A DNA stretch of 5,061 nt from positions 1 to 5,061 of the forward strand of contig JAISAF010000100.1 of assembly GCA_031266855.1 (NCBI GenBank), written 5' to 3'. Source of the stretch: Spirochaetales bacterium (lineage in GTDB: Bacteria > Spirochaetota > Spirochaetia > DTKZ01). Both the position numbers and the translations under genes were made by a program. This document shows, in pieces, positions 1 to 5,061 of this stretch (its first letter is position 1; every line of letters begins with the position of its first letter). Below the pieces are notes generated by a model. It saw only the letters and a program-made list of their open reading frames with translations. It searched no databases and was not told the origin of the DNA.

Positions 1-37
1 TGCAAAATTTTCAAATCGCCTCCCCCTTAAAATTTAT

Positions 38-308
38 TTCAATAGAGCTTTCCCAAAAACTAACAGCGCGCATTTTTTGCTTCGCAAAAAACCGGGCTTT
101 CCGCTCCAAGTCCTCGGAAAGCGCTAATACGCGCTTTCCTGTGGGCTTTCCGCTGCAATCCCTTGCGCGGCGGCAACGGCGGAGCCGTGTATGCGAAGCA
201 TACACGGCTCCGCGCCTACACCCACGCCCCGCAATTTTTATATAGAAACTATTCCCAAAGCTGCTTTAGAAACTGAGGTTTCTAAAGCAGCTCTATTGAA
301 CAGGCTCT
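38..308. repeat. Modular hairpin-rich intergenic repeat unit, left copy
   Basis: The unit is bracketed by a perfect 12-bp inverted repeat, TTCAATAGAGCT at 38-49 and AGCTCTATTGAA at 289-300. Inside are hairpins at 73-91 (8-bp stem, TTC loop), 116-139 (9-bp stem, 6-nt loop) and 179-213 (16-bp perfect stem, GAA loop). A fourth at 259-292 (15-bp perfect stem, TGAG loop) runs into the right end. Between hairpins lie related spacers: CCGGGCTTTCCGCTCCA (92-108) and GGGCTTTCCGCTGCAATCCC (143-162). The first spacer and the right boundary (294-313) recur in the same orientation near 4789-4892, so this is a repeat family and not a one-off structure. I see no coding gene here. Whether it is mobile (MITE-like) or a structural/transcript-stabilising repeat is open. 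Confidence 0.7.
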
Positions 309-343
309 AAAAATTCAAGGCGGTTCACAATTCATGAACCGCC
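309..343 (-). terminator. Rho-independent terminator of the permease gene
   Basis: On the minus strand, just after the permease stop codon, there is a perfect 9-bp GC-rich stem (GGCGGTTCA / TGAACCGCC, plus positions 319-327 and 335-343) with a 7-nt loop. It is followed on that strand by TTGAATTTTTAG, a short interrupted U-tract. The stem begins about 18 nt beyond the stop codon, as expected for an intrinsic terminator. The U-tract is imperfect, so efficiency is uncertain. Confidence 0.7.
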
Positions 344-361
344 CGTGAAACCGCAAAAAGG

Positions 362-1732
362 TTAATTATCCCCTATATCAAAATTGCCTATGGACATTTT
401 AACCAGTTTCCTTTTGGAGCGTATAATCGCGTAGCCAAAACAGAAGGCAACCGCTACAAGCGATACGGTTACTTTGGTCACGGTCAGGCCCCGTGCGGAC
501 CAATATGTAACTACAAGTTTCATCATAATCGAAATACTTATAATAATGTAGAAGATCCAGTCAGGCATGTGGAGACGGGATTTTTTCCATGCCTCAGGAT
601 ACAGTTTTGGAAGCCGCAATACCCCAATCATCGGAAGCAGTCCCGCGATATACGTAAGGAGTACGATATTATTCGCTATTTCCCCAATCTTGAAGCCCGT
701 AAGAATGGGAATCAGGGTAATAATGAAGGCAAGAGTAACAATAATCCAGGGTTGATCGTGACGATTAATTTTACACAGGAAACCCGGGAACCACTTGTCT
801 TTTACCCCCTGGGCAAACTGCCTGCCGTAGGAACCAAACTGGGAATTCAGACTGGTCGCCAGGGCCATCATAACGCCGCCTACGATAAAAAGAATAAACA
901 GAGGCGCGGGCAGTATGATATCCGCTACCATCGTCAAAGGCTTACCCGCCACTTCGCTCACCGGAAGCACATTGGAGGCAACCATACCAACACCGCAGTA
1001 AATGACAACCAGAACGAGCGGAACCGTCAGAATAACGATGGGAATATCCTTTTTGGGATTCTTCGCGCTGCCGCCAAAATTGAAACACATATAATAACTG
1101 TACGTGGAATAAACCAGCAGCACTATAGCCCGGATAAATCCTTCAGAACCGCCCGTAATAAAATCATCAGTCCCGAAATTAAAGGGATTACTCTTCATCT
1201 GGAAAAGCCCGACAACCATGAACATAAGCAGCGTACCGATAAGCAGCCATGTCATGGGTTTCTGAAGACCCGCGATTCCCTTTACGCTCCTCATGTTCAT
1301 AATGTAAAAAATGACAGTAATCGCCACCGCGACAAGAGTCGGGCTGACCGTAGGCAGCAGAGAATTGACATACGTGCCCAAAGCCACGCCGTAAATCGAA
1401 AGGGAGAAAGCCCCCGGCACGCTTGCCATAATGAAGCATCCCGCCCATTTTTCACCTAAAAGCCCGTAGGTCAGCGAGTACGTACCCCCGCGGCAGCGCG
1501 CGACACTGGAAACAAAAATGAAAGGCAAAATAGTGATAAAACCAATAACGATAGCGCAGAAATACGCCAGCCACGCTGACCGTCCGGTTACCCCGATTGC
1601 GGCGCCCAGTACCGAGACAATCCCGGCTCCGATTACCTGCCCAATAGCCAGGGCGTACAAATCCGTGCGTCCCAGTATCTGGGCCGGTTTGCCATCCGCG
1701 GGAGCAGCCGCTTTTGATACACTGTCAGACAT
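362..1732 (-). CDS. APC-superfamily amino acid/organocation permease
   Basis: A 456-residue inner-membrane protein, the usual length for amino acid-polyamine-organocation (APC) transporters, which import amino acids, amines or related small solutes by proton symport or exchange. Residues 30-38 carry the glycine-rich IGQVIGAGI motif at the TM1 unwound region, typical of APC substrate binding. About twelve hydrophobic segments can be seen, roughly at 24-46, 53-77, 97-121, 131-146, 158-178, 200-218, 229-252, 272-292, 327-345, 353-372, 391-410 and 418-437. The N-terminus (1-20) is polar and Ala/Pro-rich, and a basic stretch (438-445) follows the last helix. The ATG at 1732 is preceded by AGGAGG about 6 nt upstream on the minus strand, which fixes the start. 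It diverges from the enolase-like pair across a 350-bp control region and has its own terminator. Substrate cannot be assigned: an organic or amino acid used by the neighbouring enzymes is inference from context only. Confidence 0.88.
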   Translation of the reverse strand: MSDSVSKAAAPADGKPAQILGRTDLYALAIGQVIGAGIVSVLGAAIGVTGRSAWLAYFCAIVIGFITILPFIFVSSVARCRGGTYSLTYGLLGEKWAGCFIMASVPGAFSLSIYGVALGTYVNSLLPTVSPTLVAVAITVIFYIMNMRSVKGIAGLQKPMTWLLIGTLLMFMVVGLFQMKSNPFNFGTDDFITGGSEGFIRAIVLLVYSTYSYYMCFNFGGSAKNPKKDIPIVILTVPLVLVVIYCGVGMVASNVLPVSEVAGKPLTMVADIILPAPLFILFIVGGVMMALATSLNSQFGSYGRQFAQGVKDKWFPGFLCKINRHDQPWIIVTLAFIITLIPILTGFKIGEIANNIVLLTYIAGLLPMIGVLRLPKLYPEAWKKSRLHMPDWIFYIIISISIMMKLVVTYWSARGLTVTKVTVSLVAVAFCFGYAIIRSKRKLVKMSIGNFDIGDN

Positions 1733-1737
1733 AAAAA

Positions 1738-1746
1738 TCCTCCTCC
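1738..1746 (-). promoter_or_regulatory. Ribosome binding site of the permease
   Basis: On the minus strand GGAGGAGGA sits just upstream of the ATG whose first base is 1732. It contains a full AGGAGG core at about 6 nt spacing. It supports this start, and the upstream sequence is AT-rich and non-coding in character. Confidence 0.85.
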
Positions 1747-1839
1747 AGAACGATAGAATCCTGATATTTCATACAATATAATTTGAACAACATTCAACTT
1801 AATATTGCATTCATGCCTAATATACTATTTTCTGTTCCA

Positions 1840-1895
1840 TGTATATACAGTAAAGCCATTAGTTTAAACTTGTCAATACTTTTTACAATTTTGTA
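1840..1895. promoter_or_regulatory. Cluster of short palindromes in the permease leader, possible operators
   Basis: Three symmetric sites lie close together: TGTATATACA (1840-1849, perfect), AGTTTAAACT (1861-1870, perfect) and TACAA-TT-TTGTA (1884-1895). They sit downstream of the predicted permease start site, where a repressor or antiterminating factor could act. The region is AT-rich, so some short palindromes are expected by chance; no regulator gene is in the window. An additional TTGAA-N5-TTCAA repeat is at 1783-1797. Confidence 0.3.
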
Positions 1896-1911
1896 TCGGC
1901 GACAGTAAATC

Positions 1912-1939
1912 ATTATATTATAAATAATTATGATGTCAA
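1912..1939 (-). promoter_or_regulatory. Consensus sigma70-type promoter for the permease
   Basis: Reading the minus strand, the -35 hexamer is TTGACA (1939-1934) and the -10 hexamer TATAAT (1917-1912), separated by 16 bp. Both hexamers match the consensus perfectly. Predicted transcription start is near 1905, which gives a leader of about 170 nt before the ATG. A second TTGACA on the same strand (1876-1871) has only a weak TACTGT -10 partner with an 18-bp spacer and may be a secondary promoter or coincidence in AT-rich DNA. Confidence 0.65.
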
Positions 1940-1982
1940 TTCCCGCACGGCGTTTTTTCATAGAAATTCAGTATGGTTATTC

Positions 1983-2011
1983 TTGACCAAATTCAACCTG
2001 CGGAGTATTAT
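1983..2011 (+). promoter_or_regulatory. Sigma70-type promoter for the enolase-like gene pair
   Basis: TTGACC (1983-1988) and TATTAT (2006-2011) are separated by exactly 17 bp, each hexamer one mismatch from consensus. Predicted start is near 2018, giving a leader of about 65 nt. An inverted repeat ATTCAA (1991-1996) / TTGAAT (2012-2017) with a 15-nt gap flanks the -10 element and could be an operator. The -35 is back-to-back with the permease -35, with about 43 bp between them, so a single regulator could control both directions. Confidence 0.6.
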
Positions 2012-2068
2012 TTGAATGTAATTTAATTTATTATGCGTTTTTAGTCAGAATATGCGGAAAAGAGCTGT

Positions 2069-2075
2069 AAGGAGG
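2069..2075 (+). promoter_or_regulatory. Ribosome binding site fixing a GTG start
   Basis: AAGGAGG ends 7 nt before GTG at 2083. The near-perfect Shine-Dalgarno and the alignment of the following residues with the enolase N-terminus support GTG as the initiation codon; no in-frame ATG lies nearby with comparable support. Confidence 0.85.
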
Positions 2076-2082
2076 AAAGTCA

Positions 2083-3417
2083 GTGAAATCAACCTACATT
2101 AAGCAGGTGTTTGCCCGGCAGGTATTGTCCGGCAGGGGTCACCCGGCTATTGAAGCAACGGTCATTACCGAAGGCGGACAGACCGCCAGCGCCGTCTGCA
2201 CAGCGGGAATTTCTATTGGAACACACGAAATCGCCTTTGCCTATGACGGCGGAAAACTCTATGGCGGTAAAGGCGTAGGACAGGCTGTTAATAACGTAAA
2301 TGAAAAAATAGCCCCCGCCCTGATCGGCGAAGACGCCACCAAACAGTTCCTGTGCGACCATATTATGCTGAATATAGACGGCCCCGATGCCAAAGCGCGG
2401 CTTGGCGGGAACGCCATCGCGGCGGTATCGGCGGCGGTATTAAAAGCCGGGGCGCTGGCCCTGGATATTCCCCTGTACCGGCACATCGGCGGCGCCGCGG
2501 CGGTTACTCTGCCAGCGGCGGCTTTTGGCTGCGCCGCCGGAAGCAACCGTTATATCCGCGAACACAGCGCGGGTTCCAAACCAACCTATTCATTTATTTC
2601 CTATGACTTTCCCAGCTTTTCCGAAGCGGTTTACGCCCTGTGGGAAGTTGTAACAAAATGGCAGGAAAAAATGGCGGACTGTTACGGCCTTACGGCGAGT
2701 AAACCTTCTTCCATCACGACCTGCGCGGGATTTGTCAATGTTCCCACGGATGTCGTTCAGGATGACTTTGAACTGTGGGGCCTTATGGCGGAAACAATAA
2801 ACCGCTGCGGGTACGAAGGGAAAATCGGCCTCCAGGGAGACCTGGCCGCGGACTGCTATTACAACCGCCAGACAGGCCGCTACGCGGGGCTTTTTGACGC
2901 AAAACCCCGCACGCGGGACGAAGTAATCGATGTCATAAAAAGGATGGCTGGTGAATATCCTTTTGTCATTGTGGAAGATCCCCTGCACGAGGACGATTTT
3001 GAAGGACACGCGATTATTGCCCGCGAAGTGGATATACAGATTGTCGGGGATGATTTATTTACCACAAACACAGACCGGGTCGCACAGGGAGTGCGGCAGG
3101 GATCGGCAAATACGGTACTACTCAAGGTAAACCAGATAGGCTCCATTACAGAATCCCTGGAAATGATTCAGTTCGCCTACCAGAACGGATATGGCGTCAT
3201 GCCCTGTAGCAGCCGCGGCGAGGGCCTGAGCATCGTAGACTACAGTGTCGGCATCAACGCGGGGACCATCCGCGAATCCTGCATGGGTTCCGGCGGGAGC
3301 CGCTTCCTGGAAATTGAACGGGAATTGGGGGAAAACGCGGTATTCGCGGGCCGGCGCAGCCTGAAAGGACGGCGCTTTCAAAAACCCGAAGAGGCACAAC
3401 GGAAGGAGAATAAATAA
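2083..3417 (+). CDS. Divergent enolase-superfamily protein, metal-binding, non-canonical active site
   Basis: A 444-residue homologue of enolase (phosphopyruvate hydratase; E. coli enzyme about 432 aa). The N-terminal capping domain is about 1-137 and the C-terminal barrel about 143-432; a charged tail (433-444) follows. Aligned by eye with E. coli enolase, it keeps the loop Ser (S44), the His of the flexible loop (H161), the Mg ligands D253, E298 (VEDPL) and D323 (GDDLF), and the catalytic base lysine K348 within VLLKVNQIGSITES, which fits the enolase signature. It has lost the acid pair (E168 to S170, E209 to about C214), the His-Arg of the catalytic loop (to S376-S377) and the phosphate-contacting Lys393 (to R397). 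Enolase superfamily enzymes abstract an alpha proton from a metal-bound carboxylate, so this one could do so on another substrate; that is inference. It overlaps the next gene by one base. Automatic annotation as eno would probably be wrong. Confidence 0.85.
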   Translation: MKSTYIKQVFARQVLSGRGHPAIEATVITEGGQTASAVCTAGISIGTHEIAFAYDGGKLYGGKGVGQAVNNVNEKIAPALIGEDATKQFLCDHIMLNIDGPDAKARLGGNAIAAVSAAVLKAGALALDIPLYRHIGGAAAVTLPAAAFGCAAGSNRYIREHSAGSKPTYSFISYDFPSFSEAVYALWEVVTKWQEKMADCYGLTASKPSSITTCAGFVNVPTDVVQDDFELWGLMAETINRCGYEGKIGLQGDLAADCYYNRQTGRYAGLFDAKPRTRDEVIDVIKRMAGEYPFVIVEDPLHEDDFEGHAIIAREVDIQIVGDDLFTTNTDRVAQGVRQGSANTVLLKVNQIGSITESLEMIQFAYQNGYGVMPCSSRGEGLSIVDYSVGINAGTIRESCMGSGGSRFLEIERELGENAVFAGRRSLKGRRFQKPEEAQRKENK

Positions 3418-3419
3418 TG
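3401..3419 (+). promoter_or_regulatory. Coupled stop/start TAATG with internal ribosome binding site
   Basis: The stop codon TAA of the first enolase-like gene (3415-3417) shares its last A with the ATG of the second (3417-3419). GGAAGGAG at 3401-3408, inside the end of the first gene, lies 8 nt before the ATG. This arrangement normally gives translational coupling and similar amounts of both proteins, as expected for subunits of one complex. Confidence 0.85.
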
Positions 3420-4697
3420 AAGTCAAGTATTATTACCCGCATTGAAGCATGGGAGGCTCTGTCGGATTATATGGTTCCCGCGGTAAACGTGCGGATCACT
3501 ACAGCCGGCGGAAAACAGGCTGTCTCTTCATATACCGAGGGCCTCACGAGCGGCCCGTATTACGGCTACCATCTGTACGATGGGGGAAACCGTTTCGGCG
3601 GGAAAGGGGTTTCGGCGGCGGCGGCCCTGATAAACGGCACGCTGGCCCCGGTGATCATTGGCATGGACTGCCTTTCCCAAGGCATTATAGACCATGCCAT
3701 AACTGAAACACTTGCCAGGCGCGGCCTGCCCCTTGCCGTGAATGTCAGCTCTCCCCTTTCCTTCGCGGTACTGAAAACCGGCGCGGCCTGTCTTGAAATG
3801 CCCCTTTTTGAATACATCGGCGGCGCTTTTGCCGCGAAAATTCCGGTTCCCGGCTTTCTAGGAGCGTCGGGAAGTAACCGCTACGGCGAACACTCCCTGG
3901 CCCAGGGCAAACCAAACTACGCGTTTGTGGCCCACGGTTTTTCTACCAACGACGAGGCCGATTACGCGCTCTGGGAAGTCGAAAATCTGTGGGAAAGCGA
4001 AATGGCCAAACAGTACGGAGTGCGGCCTCACCGCAGCTTTTCCATGGCTATCCCCAAAGGCCGCGTAAAAGACGATGGCCAGATGTGGCAGCTCATGGCC
4101 GAATGTATTGAAAAAACCGGCTTCAAAGACAAAGTAGGACTTCACGCGGACTTTTCCGCCGCGGCCTTTTACAACGCCCAAACCAGCCGTTATGAAGGGC
4201 TGTACGACGAAAAGAAGCGCACACGGGAAGAAATGATCGAACTGCTCACAACCATAGCAAAAAAATATCCCTTTGTCGTTATTCAGGATCCCCTGGACGC
4301 TCAGGACATGGACGGGTTTAAGAAAATCACACAGGCGGTAGATATTCAGGTCGCCGGAAGCGATATTTTCGGTACGGATCTGGAACGCCTGGGACGCTGC
4401 GCACGGGAAGGATGCTTTAACGCCGCCATTCTGCGGGTACAGAAGTATCCCACATTCAGCGAATGCGTCAAGGCGGTAAGTATCTGCCATCAGATAGGTA
4501 TAGGAATCATGCCCTGGGACAGCACCGGGGAGGACACCGATATTATCCATTACGCGGTTGGTTTTCGCTGTGGCAGCATTTGCATGTCCGGCCTGAGCAG
4601 TCACGGAAACAAAATGGCCCTTATTGAAAAGGCCATCGGCCCCCGCGCCCTGTTCTTCGGCAGCCAGGGATTAAAAGGCAGGCGCTTCGCCCTATAG
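3417..4697 (+). CDS. Degenerate enolase homologue, probable pseudoenzyme partner
   Basis: A 426-residue full-length enolase homologue and paralogue of the preceding gene. The capping domain is about 1-137 and the barrel about 143-424, with the same LKGRRF ending (419-424). By eye alignment with E. coli enolase, only the first metal ligand (D245) and the flexible-loop His (H159) survive. The other metal ligands are Q290 (in IQDPL) and S315 (in AGSDIF). The base lysine is R340, in a segment that no longer fits the enolase signature. The acid Glu168 is A169, the Glu209 region is unrelated, the catalytic-loop His-Arg is D368-S369 (MPWDSTGE), Lys393 is C389 and the N-terminal loop Ser is T44. The frame is intact and the fold-defining segments are conserved, so it is not a decaying pseudogene by appearance. 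It may be a structural or regulatory subunit of a heteromer with the first protein, or bind a metal-free ligand. Function unknown. Confidence 0.85.
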   Translation: MKSSIITRIEAWEALSDYMVPAVNVRITTAGGKQAVSSYTEGLTSGPYYGYHLYDGGNRFGGKGVSAAAALINGTLAPVIIGMDCLSQGIIDHAITETLARRGLPLAVNVSSPLSFAVLKTGAACLEMPLFEYIGGAFAAKIPVPGFLGASGSNRYGEHSLAQGKPNYAFVAHGFSTNDEADYALWEVENLWESEMAKQYGVRPHRSFSMAIPKGRVKDDGQMWQLMAECIEKTGFKDKVGLHADFSAAAFYNAQTSRYEGLYDEKKRTREEMIELLTTIAKKYPFVVIQDPLDAQDMDGFKKITQAVDIQVAGSDIFGTDLERLGRCAREGCFNAAILRVQKYPTFSECVKAVSICHQIGIGIMPWDSTGEDTDIIHYAVGFRCGSICMSGLSSHGNKMALIEKAIGPRALFFGSQGLKGRRFAL

Positions 4698-4726
4698 GAT
4701 TTTTGTCATAGGACTGTGGAAGAATG

Positions 4727-4892
4727 GAGCCTATTCAAAACCCGTTTGTAATTCGGAATTTGGGCGCCTTTCCGGCGCTTCGCGCCGGAAACCGGGCTTT
4801 CCGCTCCACTCTTTTGGCTGCGCCAAAAGGATTTCCGCTTCAATTCCTGGCGCGCCCGTGGGGTTTTCAAGATATTGAACAGGCGCTTAAAA
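4727..4892. repeat. Modular hairpin-rich intergenic repeat unit, right copy
   Basis: A shorter copy of the unit at the left edge, in the same orientation. Positions 4789-4808 are identical over 20 bases to 89-108, including CCGGGCTTTCCGCTCCA. Positions 4873-4892 match 294-313 at 18 of 20 bases (TATTGAACAGGC exact). The ends GAGCCTATTCAA (4727-4738) and TTGAACAGGCGC (4875-4886) form an imperfect inverted repeat (10 of 12). Hairpins are at 4769-4791 (10-bp perfect stem, TTC loop) and 4811-4829 (8-bp stem, TGC loop). A TTTCCGCTTCAATTCC spacer (4832-4847) matches the second spacer of the left copy. An 8-bp palindrome GGCGCGCC lies at 4849-4856. It starts about 30 nt after the enolase-pair stop codon and, with no clear intrinsic terminator there, its hairpins may define the mRNA 3' end. 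Confidence 0.65.
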
Positions 4893-4991
4893 CTTTTTCC
4901 GGTTTTCGTAGTACTGAATGCGGGGGATAAAGCGTTATGGATAGCGGCAAGCGTAAGGGGCCGCCGGGCGGCGGCGGACAGAAGGCCGTGT

Positions 4992-5040
4992 TACAGGCGG
5001 ACCCGCGAAATCGCGTAGTGGTTTCGCGGGTCTGCCTGTA
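4992..5040. repeat. Long near-perfect hairpin near the right edge
   Basis: Arms at 4992-5010 and 5022-5040 pair over 19 bp with a single G-T wobble, around an 11-nt loop (TCGCGTAGTGG). There is no poly-T tract on either strand, so it does not look like a standard intrinsic terminator. An outer 7-bp pair TAGCGGC (4942-4948) / GCCGCTA (5053-5059) could enclose it, making a larger structure that may continue past the window. It could be a repetitive extragenic palindrome or a bidirectional transcript end; no gene is convincing in this stretch. Confidence 0.6.
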
Positions 5041-5061
5041 CGCGCCTGGTTAGCCGCTACG

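Noticed and set aside
11..205. Minus-strand 64-codon open frame at the left edge
   Set aside because: It lies across the hairpin repeat unit; the protein has no recognisable features and its codons are explained by the repeat modules.
28..315. TAAAATT / TAAAAATT flanking the left repeat unit as a target-site duplication
   Set aside because: The match is short, imperfect and AT-rich, and does not abut the inverted ends precisely.
569..1459. Long plus-strand open frame (296 codons) antisense to the permease
   Set aside because: Its translation is polar and repetitive in His/Asn/Arg with no recognisable domain, while the opposite strand encodes a clear 12-TM transporter with a good ribosome binding site.
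3858..4604. Minus-strand open frame (248 codons) antisense to the second enolase-like gene
   Set aside because: It mirrors the codon structure of a convincing enolase homologue and shows no domain of its own.
2083..4697. Calling the two genes glycolytic enolase (eno)
   Set aside because: Both lack the two catalytic acid glutamates and the catalytic-loop His-Arg, and the second also lacks metal ligands, so the standard reaction is unlikely.
4698..4715. Possible intrinsic terminator with TTTTT directly after the second enolase-like stop codon
   Set aside because: The only pairing (CCTAT with ATAGG around the T-run) puts the T-run in the loop rather than after a stem, so it does not resemble a terminator.
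4724..4930. Plus-strand 68-codon open frame after the enolase pair
   Set aside because: It is made almost entirely of the right repeat copy and has no good ribosome binding site.
4937..5053. Possible 38-codon plus-strand ORF beginning MDSGKRKGPPGGGG
   Set aside because: It runs straight through the long hairpin, has only a weak G-rich stretch upstream and no recognisable family; more likely non-coding.

Overview
This window carries a compact accessory locus. A 12-TM APC-superfamily permease is on the minus strand. Diverging from it, on the plus strand, is a translationally coupled tandem pair of enolase homologues. The GC-balanced genes, strong AAGGAGG-type ribosome binding sites, one GTG start and GC-rich modular hairpin repeats between genes would fit a gut-associated bacterium. 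A termite-gut-type Treponema (spirochaete) is my best guess from the look of the repeats, but this is a low-confidence impression; no marker gene is present.

Layout: 1-361 has no gene. It holds a modular hairpin-rich repeat unit (about 38-308) and the permease's intrinsic terminator (about 309-343). The permease occupies 362-1732 on the minus strand. An AT-rich divergent control region spans 1733-2082, with a consensus sigma70-type promoter for the permease, a good one for the enolase pair, and several short palindromes. The first enolase-like gene is 2083-3417 and the second is 3417-4697, joined by a TAATG stop/start overlap. From 4698 to 5061 I see no convincing gene. That stretch has a second copy of the repeat unit (about 4727-4892) and a long near-perfect hairpin (4992-5040).

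Neither enolase homologue should be taken as glycolytic enolase. The first keeps the three metal ligands and the catalytic lysine of the barrel. It has lost both acid glutamates, the His-Arg of the catalytic loop and the phosphate-contacting lysine. The second has also lost two of the three metal ligands and the lysine, so it looks like a pseudoenzyme or regulatory partner. The two share motifs absent from canonical enolase, so they appear to be a duplicated pair within one divergent subfamily. The simplest working model is an importer plus a heteromeric enzyme acting on a carboxylate substrate, both controlled from the shared intergenic region. The substrate cannot be read from the sequence.
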